Assembly: GCA_029261195.1 (NCBI GenBank)
Contig: JAJDBU010000061.1
Coordinates: forward strand, 1-64,000
Reading direction: 5' to 3'
DNA from: Nitrospirota bacterium
GTDB lineage: Bacteria > Nitrospirota > Nitrospiria > SBBL01 > JAADHI01
DNA: 64,000 bases
Notes under the pieces: generated by a model
The model's database searches: none
What the model saw: the letters and a program-made list of their open reading frames with translations, nothing else
Told to the model about the DNA's origin: nothing
Part shown: piece after piece, positions 1 through 8,696 of the stretch
Position numbering within the stretch: position 1 is the stretch's first letter
How the letters are laid out: each line of letters starts with the position of its first letter
Translations under genes and position numbers: made by a program

Positions 1-256
1 CATGGGCATAAAAAAACTTGAGCCCGTGAAGGTCGAGCTTGACCGTGCTCCAGGAATGCGTCTCAAGTAGATTTGAGAAATAATCAAGCAACTGCGCTTC
101 AGAGAGATCGACAATCTGATGATCAAAATAGGCTCCGATCCGTCGAATAGCACGGGAATAAGCCGAAACTGTTTTAGGCTGAAGTCCTTTCATGCGAAGG
201 TGTTTGAGATGGCTATCGTAATTCTTCTTGAAATTAAATACAGATGATGGTTTCAT
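1..256 (-). CDS. Tyrosine recombinase/integrase, N-terminal part (runs off window)
   Basis: Reading leftwards from an ATG at 254-256 the frame stays open to the window edge, giving 85 residues of an N-terminal SAM-like (core-binding) integrase domain. Recognisable stretches are HLKHLRMKGLQPKTVSAYSR near residue 17 and WSTVKLDLHGLKFFYAH at the cut end. This pattern is that of site-specific tyrosine recombinases often found next to IS91-type transposases. It does not resemble the N-terminus of integron integrases. The catalytic R-H-R-Y domain lies outside the window, so activity cannot be judged. Family assignment is from remembered similarity. Confidence 0.8.
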   Translation of the reverse strand, partial: MKPSSVFNFKKNYDSHLKHLRMKGLQPKTVSAYSRAIRRIGAYFDHQIVDLSEAQLLDYFSNLLETHSWSTVKLDLHGLKFFYAH

Positions 257-359
257 GTTCGTATAACCTCATAGTTGGATGAACCCTCTCCTTGAAGGTC
301 TGAGGTTACATTTTAGAATAGGCGGCGCTGGGATGTCTTTTCTCCGCGCTAGCGGCTTC

Positions 360-450
360 GTTCAACCAATCGCTCAACCCGACTCGATATTACTTTGCGG
401 CCTTCGGGCTGCGTCGTTGGCTCGCGGGTTAGCTCAATACTAGGGTTAAG
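360..450 (+). repeat. attC-like recombination site (integron cassette site)
   Basis: The stretch has the layout of an attC site. It opens with an R''-like GTTCAAC (360-366, matching RYYYAAC) and an L''-like TCAACCCG at about 374. A central hairpin follows (GCGGCC-ttc-GGGCTGC, about 397-411), then an L'-like CGGGTTAGCTCAA at about 425 and an R'-like GTTAAGA (445-451, 6 of 7 to GTTRRRY). The order and the TCAA spacer beside L' resemble classical aadA-type attC sites. An ORF starts 13 bases after it, as in a cassette array. No integron integrase is visible and no second attC was found after the ORF, so this may be a lone or degenerate site. Confidence 0.45.
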
Positions 451-463
451 AAAGTAGAAATTA

Positions 464-835
464 ATGATTAATCGAGCCGCTTTAATACTCAAATATAAGA
501 AGCCAGCCGTCGAATGGATTAATTCATCAGATCCAGTAGTTGACGATCCAGGGATATCGATGGAGTCGGTAAACAAAGATAATACGGTATATTTAATCAG
601 AGAAGAGGATGCAGAGTCCCAAGAGCATATTGATAAATGGCTAAAATTAAACTACGAAGAGCTGTTTGAGTCAGAATTAGATAGCTGGTATACCGATGAA
701 GATCTGTGGCCCAAAAATAGAAGTCTCAAGCTTTTCAAGGAGTGGTTTGAAATAGAATATTTTACATTACTTCACGATACCGCGAGTGAACAAATTGAAG
801 ATGATGAAGCAGACCCGGGGGCCACAGTACATTAG
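464..835 (+). CDS. Hypothetical acidic protein, cassette-like
   Basis: ATG-initiated ORF of 123 residues, rich in Asp and Glu, with several Trp residues (EWINSSDP, DKWLKLNYEELFE, SWYTDEDLWPKNRSLKLF, EWFEIEYF). There is no signal peptide or membrane segment, so it should be cytoplasmic. I do not recognise a domain with certainty. It has the look of the conserved small proteins carried on integron cassettes or next to mobile elements. Its start lies directly behind the attC-like site at 360-450. No convincing Shine-Dalgarno sequence precedes the ATG, so ATG 464 was chosen as the first start of the frame. Function unknown. Confidence 0.55.
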   Translation: MINRAALILKYKKPAVEWINSSDPVVDDPGISMESVNKDNTVYLIREEDAESQEHIDKWLKLNYEELFESELDSWYTDEDLWPKNRSLKLFKEWFEIEYFTLLHDTASEQIEDDEADPGATVH

Positions 836-1244
836 ATCCTGTTGCCAAAATTTCTTTGCTTGAGTTTACGGAAATGGGATTTTCTGAAAGGGACGATCTT
901 TAGGGTAGGACGGTTGAAATCTTACTGGAGGGATGATTTTCTTACAGAGTTGCTTCCTTTCTCACATTCAAAGTATTTGTCTTGCCTGATGTGATACCTG
1001 CCAAGATTTGAACTGCTTTGATGTGGTCTGAAAATAGGGGACACATTTCTTAGAGCGAATTTGTCCCCTTCAGCACCATGTGGACCAAATAGCCTGATGC
1101 CATTTCCAATGGGTTCGACATTCCCTGAAAAAGAGCCAAGATTTAAAATATTAATGGTTTGAGTTTGGTTCTCGTGGTGACTTAATGGTGACTCACAAGA
1201 TTTAATGAATTTAAATTAAGCTCGTAAGTCGTTGATTTTATTGG
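836..1244. other. Intergenic stretch without a gene
   Basis: No ORF with coding character was found between the cassette-like ORF and tRNA-Thr. It holds a REP-like palindrome at 1037-1068 and a short direct repeat TGGTGACT (about 1177 and 1190). The rest is AT-rich and featureless to the eye. Confidence 0.6.
1037..1068. repeat. REP-like palindrome GGGGACA...TGTCCCC
   Basis: GGGGACACATT is followed after ten bases by AATTTGTCCCC, giving 11-base arms with one mismatch. Palindromes with GGGGACA/TGTCCCC ends are commonly seen around REP-associated (IS200-like) transposases. No transposase is present here, so this is a solitary element. Confidence 0.5.
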
Positions 1245-1316
1245 AGCCGGCGAATGGGATTGAACCATCGACCTGCTGATTACGAATCAGCTGCTCTACC
1301 ACTGAGCTACGCCGGC
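1245..1316 (-). tRNA. tRNA-Thr (anticodon CGT)
   Basis: The reverse complement folds as a cloverleaf. The acceptor stem is GCCGGCG/CGCCGGC, the D arm GCTC...GAGC, and the anticodon stem CTGAT/ATCAG carries the loop TTCGTAA with anticodon CGT. The T loop is GGTTCAATCC. CCA is not encoded. The gene appears intact. It borders the recombinase/attC-like region on its 3' side, so it could have served as an integration site, but no attL/attR duplication was seen. Confidence 0.93.
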
Positions 1317-1339
1317 TTACCTTCTTTGTGATTTTTTAT

Positions 1340-2281
1340 TTATTCGGCTTTTGCTGTTATACCGATAATCTCTTTCTCAACAACCTCTCCACTCGGACCT
1401 AAAGGCGAAAGTTCTTTTCCGTTAAGGTGGACTTTGACACCTCCAGCATTTCCGACTTTTAACAAGAACTTTTCTTTCGCCTTCCAGCGGATGCTGTCAT
1501 TCGCTTGAAGCAGGGCTTCACGTATTCCATCCCCGTCAATTTGGACCTGAACCCATGTTGGCTCAATGGCTTCGACATAAAGTAGATTCATTGTGTGTTC
1601 TTCTTGTGAAGAATCTAGAAATGATCCATTTTTTTCTGGAGAAACTGCGCCCTCTTTTTTTTCAGGACTGACTTCTGCTACGTTCATGATCTCTTCAGTT
1701 TTGCTTTCTGCCTTCTCTTGCATGCTGACTTCTTCTTGGGGAGGCGCACTTTGTTTTTTCACTGTCGGTAACATCTTAATTGTCGGTATCTCCTCAACAA
1801 ATACTTCTCCCTCTGCAAGTTCATCCTCCCCTGTTGTGATCTGATTTTCAAGAAGGGGCGGCGGAGACGTTTTTTTTAGGGAACTTTTTCTTTCAGGCAA
1901 TAAACCGACAAAAATGAGGAGAAGAAGAACCACTCCTCCGACCAAAAGTATGACACGACGGGGAAAAGGAAGACGGGAAGGACGTTTGACCTGAAGATAA
2001 GAAAGGATTTCATCCTGTTTTTCTCGGGATGAAGCCCCCTTTGTCATAGGGTGGAGCTTCTCATCAAAAGCCTCAGATATAGTAGTTGAATCAAGATCTA
2101 AAAATCGGGCATAGCTCCTTATAAAACCCTTTGCGGAAACAGCGTTCGGTATCTGATTAAATTGATTGGCTTCGATTGCCTGAATAAAGCGGATGGGAAT
2201 CTTCGTGTGAGACGCGATTTCATCGATCGAGACCTTCTGTTTCTTTCGCTCCGCCTTAAGATATTTCCCTAAATCGTCCAT
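1340..2281 (-). CDS. rodZ: RodZ-like helix-turn-helix membrane protein
   Basis: A 313-residue protein with three parts. Residues 1-75 form an Xre-type helix-turn-helix of the RodZ class (EIASHTKIPIRFIQAIEANQ, then GFIRSYARFLDLD). A single membrane segment follows at about 106-126 (RVILLVGGVVLLLLIFVGLL). A charged, Ser/Glu/Lys-rich linker leads to a C-terminal beta domain of the DUF4115 kind (about 228-305, VEAIEPTWVQVQIDGDGI). RodZ links MreB to the cell-wall elongation machinery at the inner membrane. It is the last gene of the minus-strand run from mutL; 20 bases separate it from the TPR lipoprotein upstream. The domain order is convincing; a role in cell shape is inferred. Confidence 0.85.
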   Translation of the reverse strand: MDDLGKYLKAERKKQKVSIDEIASHTKIPIRFIQAIEANQFNQIPNAVSAKGFIRSYARFLDLDSTTISEAFDEKLHPMTKGASSREKQDEILSYLQVKRPSRLPFPRRVILLVGGVVLLLLIFVGLLPERKSSLKKTSPPPLLENQITTGEDELAEGEVFVEEIPTIKMLPTVKKQSAPPQEEVSMQEKAESKTEEIMNVAEVSPEKKEGAVSPEKNGSFLDSSQEEHTMNLLYVEAIEPTWVQVQIDGDGIREALLQANDSIRWKAKEKFLLKVGNAGGVKVHLNGKELSPLGPSGEVVEKEIIGITAKAE

Positions 2282-2301
2282 TGTACGTGCTTTATAAGCC
2301 C

Positions 2302-3063
2302 TTAATTATCTGAAATCAAACATGCCCTAAAATCTTCTCTTTCTTTTAGATCGGGAGAAAGGGTGAGAACCAGATTAAACTCCGTCTCGGAGTGTGTAAG
2401 ATCCCCTTCCCTTTGGTAGGCGCAGGCAAGTCCATAATGGGCGTTGATGTTATTGGGAGTGAGTTGAACCGCGGTCTGGTAAGCATTGATCGCTTTTTGA
2501 TTTTCTCCCATTATAGAATAGACCTTCCCGAGAAGGTTATGAACCGATGGGATGGCGGGTTTCACGATCAGTGCATTATTGAGTGCCTGAATGGCATATT
2601 TGTACCTTTTCTGTCGCATAAAAACCAAGGCAAGATTCCAATAGGGCGCCTCTGGTGTTTCATATTTCTGATTCCTCAGGGCTGCCTCATATGACGCAAT
2701 GGCCTCGTCAAACTCTCCCCGCAAGGCATATATTTTGCCCATATAATTATGGGCTTCGGAATAGGCGGGGTCAATCGAAAGGGCACGCTCAAACGAAGCC
2801 ATTGCCTCTTGATACTTTTTAAGGATGAAACGAACATGTCCCAGGGCGTAATGGGCCTTCAGATGATTATTGTCAAGCTCGATCGCTTTCTGGAATTCGA
2901 TGTGCGCTCTTAAGACTTCCGGCGGCTTGTCTGAGAGATAGGCAATACCATACTGGTAGTGGGCGGAGGAATTTTTTTCCCGTTTGATCCTGGCCTCCCG
3001 AAGTCCGCAAGCGGATAAAACAAGCAGACAGGCCAGAAGCAGTGGAATTTTCCACTTTATCAT
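2302..3063 (-). CDS. TPR-repeat lipoprotein, PilF/PilW-like
   Basis: The start was placed at the Met followed by IKWKIPLLLACLLVLSACG, because this gives a lipoprotein signal peptide with lipobox LSAC. A longer frame would add 29 residues and overlap pfkB. The mature part consists of about six tetratricopeptide repeats (ALGHVRFILKKYQEAMASFERALSIDP, cut here to its type unit). It should be an outer-membrane or periplasmic lipoprotein scaffold. PilF/PilW proteins, which help assemble the type IV pilus secretin, have this architecture, but no pilus genes are present in this window, so the specific role is open. Confidence 0.8.
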   Translation of the reverse strand: MIKWKIPLLLACLLVLSACGLREARIKREKNSSAHYQYGIAYLSDKPPEVLRAHIEFQKAIELDNNHLKAHYALGHVRFILKKYQEAMASFERALSIDPAYSEAHNYMGKIYALRGEFDEAIASYEAALRNQKYETPEAPYWNLALVFMRQKRYKYAIQALNNALIVKPAIPSVHNLLGKVYSIMGENQKAINAYQTAVQLTPNNINAHYGLACAYQREGDLTHSETEFNLVLTLSPDLKEREDFRACLISDN

Positions 3064-3097
3064 CTGGGTTGAGACCTTCAACAGAGCGTTCAATTTA

Positions 3098-4006
3098 CTA
3101 ATAGTGGTCAAAGAAGGTAAGTGCCTTAAATGCCTGATAGCGGTTTTCAATGTCTTTTTGTGTCAGGTTACGCATCTGATCCAGGCTGAAGGCTTGTACA
3201 TTGATTGAGGCCATTGTACTGCCGTAAATGACTGCCTGGCGAATGTTAGTGTCATTCACTGCGCCGCACTTGGAAAGATATCCCATAAAGCCGCCCGCAA
3301 AAGAGTCCCCCGCTCCTGTCGGATCAAAGACTTCTTCCAGGGGATAGGCGGGGGCTGCAAAGATACTGTGTTGAGTGAACATCAGGGCCCCATATTCTCC
3401 TTGTTTGATGACGAGGGTCTTTGGTCCGAGGGTAATAATTTTTTTTGCAACTTTGACCAGGTTGACTTCCTGCGCCAATTCTCGCGCCTCTCCATCGTTG
3501 ATGATCAGAATATCGACCGCTTTAAGGGTTTCGATCAGGGCATCCCGTTTTCCTTCGATCCAGAAATTCATCGTGTCACAGGCAACCAGTTTTGGCGATT
3601 TGACCTGACTCAGGACATCACGTTGCAGATCGGGATCGATATTGGCGAGAAAGACGAACTCGGCATCCTGATACGAGGCGGGGAGTGTCGGGCTGAATTC
3701 CTGGAAGACATTGAGTTGGGTTTCAAGGGTCTTGGCTTCGTTCAATTGATAGCTGTATTCACCGCGCCACCGAAAGGTTCGCCCCGGTACTCGGCTTAAG
3801 CCCTCAAGATCAATTCCTCGACTTGATAAAAACTCGACGTGTGTCTCGGGGAAATCCTCCCCGATCACGGCCACTAAACTGACATCGGTAAAGTAGCTTG
3901 CCGCAGTCGAAAAATAGGTGGCAGACCCGCCCAAGACCTCATCGACCTGACCGAAGGGGGTTTTGACCGAATCAAAAGCAACTGATCCGACAACTAATAA
4001 ACTCAT
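3098..4006 (-). CDS. PfkB/ribokinase-family sugar or nucleoside kinase
   Basis: 302 residues of the ribokinase fold. The N-terminal GGSATYFSTAASYF corresponds to the substrate-binding GG motif. The C-terminal signature DPTGAGDSFAGGFMGYL (about 225-241) carries the anion hole and catalytic Asp, so the enzyme should be active. The substrate cannot be read from sequence; adenosine, ribose or fructose-type sugars are all handled by this family. It sits just downstream of a lipoprotein gene and mtnP, so a link to nucleoside or methylthioribose salvage is possible but unproven. Confidence 0.85.
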   Translation of the reverse strand: MSLLVVGSVAFDSVKTPFGQVDEVLGGSATYFSTAASYFTDVSLVAVIGEDFPETHVEFLSSRGIDLEGLSRVPGRTFRWRGEYSYQLNEAKTLETQLNVFQEFSPTLPASYQDAEFVFLANIDPDLQRDVLSQVKSPKLVACDTMNFWIEGKRDALIETLKAVDILIINDGEARELAQEVNLVKVAKKIITLGPKTLVIKQGEYGALMFTQHSIFAAPAYPLEEVFDPTGAGDSFAGGFMGYLSKCGAVNDTNIRQAVIYGSTMASINVQAFSLDQMRNLTQKDIENRYQAFKALTFFDHY

Positions 4007-4024
4007 TGTTCTCCTTTATGTGGA

Positions 4025-4783
4025 TTAACAGCTTGTGGACTTTGCTAGGCCTGAACTTGTTTTTATTGCCGAATCGAATGCTGCGATCAGCTCTCGGGTT
4101 GCCATTGTAAAAATATCTTCGACTCTGACCCGTTCTCGCTCGACCTTCTCCTTGGCATAGGCCCGGCTTGTTCCGATCCAGATGGCCGTACCGCACCGGC
4201 TGTCCCAAACCTCTCCCCGAATTGAGACCTTCTTTTCGACATCGTAAGGTATATGAGCAGGCCCGGAGGATGAGGCGGAAATTTTTCCACCGACAGCATC
4301 TTCGGACAAAGCCATTATTCGAGTGGCGGTATGTTTATCGTTTGTTGTGACCTGCCCGATAAAAAGATAGCGGACTCCGCTAAACTCACCCCAATCCTTA
4401 AGTTTTCCGGCATCCATGAAATTCCTGGTTTCATAGTCTCTTAAAAAAGCTTTATAAACAGTTAGTTTTTCGGCGGCCCAGATCCGCCGGATGAGTTCTT
4501 TTCTGGGAACGACACGGGCCTTCGGGAAAAAAGACCGGAGCCCCTGAAACAGTTCAAAGGCGGCGTTTTGGCGTTGGGTTTCCGGACCTCCCTTTAAAAT
4601 TCCGATGATGCCAATCCCCTCGTTCTCCAGCTGTTCGACCGAAAAATCCGAAACGGCATGCCGGGTTTCCACACTTTGCCTGAGCTGCGGAAAGGGATGC
4701 TGAAGCGCTTTTTTTGAAGGAACAGTGAAATGATCCACACAGCCCGAAAGTAAGAGGAGGATGACAATAGACAGATTTTTCAT
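4025..4783 (-). CDS. Hypothetical lipoprotein
   Basis: The start was chosen at MKNLSIVILLLLSGCVDHF, whose lipobox LSGC predicts a lipid-anchored protein of about 252 residues. Its ATG overlaps the mtnP stop as ATGA, so it is translationally coupled to mtnP. The middle part is alpha/beta-like (GIGIIGILKGGPETQRQ, GVRYLFIGQVTTND, RGEVWDSRCGTAIWIGTS). This resembles periplasmic assembly-type domains that sense or bind partners, but I cannot name a family. No enzymatic motif was recognised. Confidence 0.7.
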   Translation of the reverse strand: MKNLSIVILLLLSGCVDHFTVPSKKALQHPFPQLRQSVETRHAVSDFSVEQLENEGIGIIGILKGGPETQRQNAAFELFQGLRSFFPKARVVPRKELIRRIWAAEKLTVYKAFLRDYETRNFMDAGKLKDWGEFSGVRYLFIGQVTTNDKHTATRIMALSEDAVGGKISASSSGPAHIPYDVEKKVSIRGEVWDSRCGTAIWIGTSRAYAKEKVERERVRVEDIFTMATRELIAAFDSAIKTSSGLAKSTSC

Positions 4784-5676
4784 TTCAGATATTTCCCTAC
4801 AATCGGGGCAAGTTTTTCTTTCATCGTCGGTGATATGGCTTGAGGAGGGGTGATGATGGCGTTTTTCAGGGCATTGGCGCAGTAACACGTTCGTGCTGCT
4901 CCGAGCTTTCCTGTCCCGATCTCCCGGAGAGCGGCCTGAAGTAGCTTTTTTGAAAAGGCAACATTTTCTCGCAATGTTTTTAAGACCATCTCCGCCGTGA
5001 CATGGCCTTCCTCCACATACCAGCAGTCATAGTCGGTTGAGAGAGCGATGGTGACATAACAAATCTCAGCTTCCCGCGCTAACTTTGCCTCGGTCGCATT
5101 AGTCATCCCGATGACATCAATGCCCCATCCACGATGGATATCTGATTCGGCGCGAGTTGAGAACTGAGGCCCCTCCATGCAGAGATAGGTGCCGCCACGA
5201 TGCATCGTGGCTCCCAAGGCTTCACCTGTCTTTACAAGTGTTTCGGTAAGTTCAGGACAAATCGGATCGGCAAGGCTGACGTGGGCGACAATGCCATCTC
5301 CAAAAAAAGTACTCCGTCGTCCCTTCGTCAGGTCGTAGAATTGGTCGGGAATGACAATATGTGTCGGGACAATTTCCTTTTTCATGCTGCCGACAGCGCT
5401 GACGGAAAGAATGCGTTCGACGCCCAGTTTCTTCATTGCGAATAGATTTGCGCGGTAGTTGATTTCGGAGGGGAGTAAGTGGTGATCTTTGCCGTGACGG
5501 GCCAAAAAGGCAACCGAAATGCCTGAAACCTGTCCCAGGAGAAAAGCCCCGGAAGGCGATCCGAAGGGTGTGGAGACGCTTACTTCTCGTGTCTCTTCCA
5601 GGCCTTCCATGTCATAAAGGCCGCTGCCGCCGATGATGCCGATCTTCGCTTGATGGGTATTGACATCACTTGTCAT
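4780..5676 (-). CDS. mtnP: S-methyl-5'-thioadenosine phosphorylase
   Basis: 298 residues of the PNP/MTAP family. Visible motifs are GIIGGSGLYDMEG (phosphate loop), RHGKDHHLLPSEINYRAN, MEGPQFSTRAES (substrate pocket) and GMTNATEAKLAREAEICY. The enzyme phosphorolyses methylthioadenosine to adenine and methylthioribose-1-phosphate in methionine salvage and polyamine metabolism. An AAGGGA Shine-Dalgarno lies seven bases before the ATG. It is followed by a coupled lipoprotein gene and a PfkB kinase. All family motifs are present at the usual length. Confidence 0.93.
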   Translation of the reverse strand: MTSDVNTHQAKIGIIGGSGLYDMEGLEETREVSVSTPFGSPSGAFLLGQVSGISVAFLARHGKDHHLLPSEINYRANLFAMKKLGVERILSVSAVGSMKKEIVPTHIVIPDQFYDLTKGRRSTFFGDGIVAHVSLADPICPELTETLVKTGEALGATMHRGGTYLCMEGPQFSTRAESDIHRGWGIDVIGMTNATEAKLAREAEICYVTIALSTDYDCWYVEEGHVTAEMVLKTLRENVAFSKKLLQAALREIGTGKLGAARTCYCANALKNAIITPPQAISPTMKEKLAPIVGKYLK

Positions 5677-5709
5677 GCTATTTCCCTTTTACTGAATAAA
5701 CGCTACGGA

Positions 5710-6753
5710 TTATAACATACTCCCATATTTCTTCAAGCACCTTGTCGGATCGCCCCTTGTCGGATCGAATGGCCGGATCCGTTCGACAATTTCATCGGTC
5801 TTCTCTCCCGGCTCAAGGTCGATCCATTCAATGTTTTGATCAGCTCGAAACCAGGTCAATTGTCGCTTTGCAAATCGTCGGGTTTCCCGTTTCAGGATAT
5901 CGATCGATTCATCCAATGAGCATTTTCCCATGATTGCGGGGACGATCTGACGGTATCCTAAGGCACGCATCGATTGGTGCTTAGGCGTCAGTCCGGCCTC
6001 AAGCAGGCTTGACACTTCCTCTACCAAGCCTGAGGCAATATAGATCTCAACACGCTTGTCGATCCGGCGATAAAGGTCTTCCCTGTCTCTGTTCAGACCA
6101 ATGAGTCGACTTGGATGTCGATGACGTCCGGCGGCACGGTGGGCTGCATGGACTTCGGAGAGAGGGTGACCGCACAGGGCATGGACCTCCAGAGCACGGA
6201 TGATTTTAGGTAGATCCCTCATGTGAATTTTTTGACTCGCCTCAGGGTCTGTCTCACTCAAAATTCGATGCAGAGTCCCTTCTCCCTCTTCATTCTCCCG
6301 CTGTTTGAGATGTTCTCTTAGTCCCCAATCGGCTGGAGGACCTTCCCAAAGTCCGTAAAGAAGGGCTTTGATATAGAGACCGGTGCCCCCTTCGATGAGA
6401 ACAGTTTTTCCTTCCCTTTCGATCTTGGCAATGACAGCCTCGGCCTGTTTTTTATAGGCTCCCACCGAAAAGGATTGCTCGGGCTGAACGAAATCAATGA
6501 GGTGACGGGCAACCCGCAGACGCGCTTCGCAGTCCGGTTTCCCGGTTCCAATCTCCATGCCTTTATAAATTTGTCTGGAGTCGGCGATGACAATGTCGGT
6601 TTTGAGTTGGCAAGCCAGATGCTCTGCGACTGCACTTTTTCCGACGGCCGTGGGGCCGACAATGACAAGCCAGGGTGTTTTGGAGGCGGGATGTTCGCTG
6701 AAATTGTCTCTTTCCATCCCGGAATTTTTTACGGAGTTCAGGGAAAACTTCAT
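5710..6753 (-). CDS. miaA: tRNA dimethylallyltransferase
   Basis: 347 residues. The P-loop GPTAVGKS lies at about 33-40, followed by the DSRQIYKGMEIGTGKP motif that binds the prenyl donor and tRNA. GYRQIVPAI and the C-terminal RRFAKRQLTWFR are also typical of MiaA. The enzyme adds a dimethylallyl group to A37 of tRNAs reading codons that begin with U. Its ATG overlaps the mutL stop as ATGA, the common mutL-miaA pairing. The first 12 residues before MERDNFSEHP are dispensable and the true start could be that second Met. Confidence 0.95.
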   Translation of the reverse strand: MKFSLNSVKNSGMERDNFSEHPASKTPWLVIVGPTAVGKSAVAEHLACQLKTDIVIADSRQIYKGMEIGTGKPDCEARLRVARHLIDFVQPEQSFSVGAYKKQAEAVIAKIEREGKTVLIEGGTGLYIKALLYGLWEGPPADWGLREHLKQRENEEGEGTLHRILSETDPEASQKIHMRDLPKIIRALEVHALCGHPLSEVHAAHRAAGRHRHPSRLIGLNRDREDLYRRIDKRVEIYIASGLVEEVSSLLEAGLTPKHQSMRALGYRQIVPAIMGKCSLDESIDILKRETRRFAKRQLTWFRADQNIEWIDLEPGEKTDEIVERIRPFDPTRGDPTRCLKKYGSML

Positions 6754-8624
6754 TTTCGTCTGAAGAGTTTTTCTAAATCTGACATGGGATAGGTCTGAAC
6801 GATTGGGCGTCCATGTGGACAGGTAAGAGGGGTGTTTCGTTGAAAGTAATTTTTAAGAAGGGCGTCGATCTCCGGCAGACTCATCTTTTGATTGGCGCGA
6901 ACCGCAGCGTGACAGGCCATAGACGCAATAATCGTTCGGAAGGGTAAGTCTGCCTTTGCGCTCAGACCGAATTCCGCTAGATCATCGCACAACTCATGCA
7001 GGAAGGATTCAAGGTGCATGCCGACGAGTAGTGCGGGCATCTCACGAACAATGAAGTTGGTTTCGCCAAATGGCTCGATCTTGCAACCAATATTTTTCAG
7101 GGTAGGGAGGTGATCTTTCAGCACCGTCCCTTTAGCAAGTGGAAGATCGATTTGTTGGGGAATCAAGAAAGGTTGGATCTCCAGGCCATCTTCCTGAGTT
7201 TCTGTGGCATCCTCGGTGACTTTCACGCTTTTTTCCCAGGCTTCAAGCAACTCCTCGTACAAAATCCGCTCGTGCGCCGTATGTTGATCGACCATCACCA
7301 GAACGCCGTCAATCTCTGCTAAGAGGAAGGTGCCATAGACCTGTCCAAGCGGGCGAATCACTGGAAGTTCGGTGCCTAAGTCAGGCCTTTGTTCCGCACC
7401 TGCCGTCTTGAAGAAAGATCCTGTTTCTGCGATGTAGCTTCCAGTTGTTTCGCTGACCTTGGTTCTTGTTGACTCATTCTTTTGCAGGTTCGGCCAACCG
7501 GGCCACTCATGACTGTCTTCATGACTGAAATCTTTCTGTTTTGCCCCTTCTTTTTCCCCTGAAGCAAACTCTTTTGGAGTCCTTAAGGGAGACCTGTGAA
7601 AGGGTTCTTTTTCAAGAAAGCGATCCTGCTCCAAGGAGATTGCCTCTCGAATGATGTTTCGTACCGCCTGATGTACGGCACGAGTATCACGAAAGCGGAC
7701 CTCACTTTTTGTCGGATGGACATTGACATCGACCTCGCTCGGGTTAACCGTAAGAAACAGGACAAAAAAAGGAGCCTCTCCCTTCATCAGAGCGGTTCCA
7801 TAGGCATCGTAGATGGCATGGCTTAAGAGGGCACTTTTGACCGGTCGCTTGTTGACAAAAATGCGCTGCTCCTTTCTGAAATTCTTTTTAAGGGGAGGGC
7901 GTGACAGGAAGGCCCGGAGAGAAAGGCCATTCAATGTGGGCGTTTCATTGGCGGTCTCCAAGCTCTGAGAGAGCACCTTGTCTCCGAATAATTGAAAGAC
8001 GCGTTCCTTTAAGGAAGGACAAGCGGGAACATCAAGCAAGGTGCGACCACCGTGTGTCAATCGGAAATGTATGGTCTCATGAGAGAGGGCAAGGTCGGAA
8101 AGGAGACGACTGATATGACTCAATTCAGTCTGCCGGGTTTTAAGAAATTTTTTTCGAGCCGGAACGTTGTAGAAGAGATTCCTAATCTCAAAGGATGATC
8201 CGCAGGGAGTGCCGACTGATTTTACCTCCAGAATTTCGCCTCCCAAAATTTTGATTTCGCATCCTTCCCTTGCATTCGCGGTCAGTGTCCGTAGCCTGAT
8301 TTGTGCGATTGAGGCAATGCTCGGAAGGGCTTCCCCTCGAAAACCGAGGGTACGAATTGCAGCAAGATCTTCTTCGTTTGAGATTTTACTCGTAGCGTGT
8401 CGTCTGAAGGCGAGTAAGGCTTCATCCTGAGACATGCCCTCACCGTTATCGACAACCTGTATGAGTTCAGTGCCTCCCTCCAGTATTGAGACGAATATAC
8501 GGCTGCTCTTGGCATCAATTGCATTTTCTACCAGTTCTTTGACGACAGAAGCAGGACGTTCAACCACTTCTCCTGCGGCGATTTTGTTTGAAAGATGTTC
8601 AGAAAGAACCCTAATCTTTCCCAT
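6750..8624 (-). CDS. mutL: DNA mismatch repair protein MutL (endonuclease type)
   Basis: 624 residues. The N-terminal GHKL ATPase shows ENAIDA (33-38), DNGEGM (about 62-67) and GFRGEAL (about 93-99), then a Ser5-like transducer domain. The C-terminal domain has DQHTAHERILYE, matching the metal-binding DQHA(X)2E(X)4E motif with T for A, plus ACHAAVRAN and CPHGRP. MutL is therefore predicted to be a nicking endonuclease, as in organisms without MutH. It acts after MutS in post-replicative repair. The gene leads the mutL-miaA pair; the gap to cpoB upstream is 72 bases. Confidence 0.95.
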   Translation of the reverse strand: MGKIRVLSEHLSNKIAAGEVVERPASVVKELVENAIDAKSSRIFVSILEGGTELIQVVDNGEGMSQDEALLAFRRHATSKISNEEDLAAIRTLGFRGEALPSIASIAQIRLRTLTANAREGCEIKILGGEILEVKSVGTPCGSSFEIRNLFYNVPARKKFLKTRQTELSHISRLLSDLALSHETIHFRLTHGGRTLLDVPACPSLKERVFQLFGDKVLSQSLETANETPTLNGLSLRAFLSRPPLKKNFRKEQRIFVNKRPVKSALLSHAIYDAYGTALMKGEAPFFVLFLTVNPSEVDVNVHPTKSEVRFRDTRAVHQAVRNIIREAISLEQDRFLEKEPFHRSPLRTPKEFASGEKEGAKQKDFSHEDSHEWPGWPNLQKNESTRTKVSETTGSYIAETGSFFKTAGAEQRPDLGTELPVIRPLGQVYGTFLLAEIDGVLVMVDQHTAHERILYEELLEAWEKSVKVTEDATETQEDGLEIQPFLIPQQIDLPLAKGTVLKDHLPTLKNIGCKIEPFGETNFIVREMPALLVGMHLESFLHELCDDLAEFGLSAKADLPFRTIIASMACHAAVRANQKMSLPEIDALLKNYFQRNTPLTCPHGRPIVQTYPMSDLEKLFRRK

Positions 8625-8696
8625 ATTAAATTTTATTGTTTTTTTGAGGAAGGGCAGAACTCATGCGCTCACAGATCCTCGGCCTTTTGAAGCCTG

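Noticed and set aside
1-256. Integron integrase (IntI)
   Set aside because: The N-terminal sequence resembles recombinases found with IS91-type elements, not IntI, and the catalytic domain is outside the window.
349-576. 75-codon minus-strand ORF across the attC-like region
   Set aside because: It covers the attC-like hairpin and the start of the plus-strand ORF; no coding signal.
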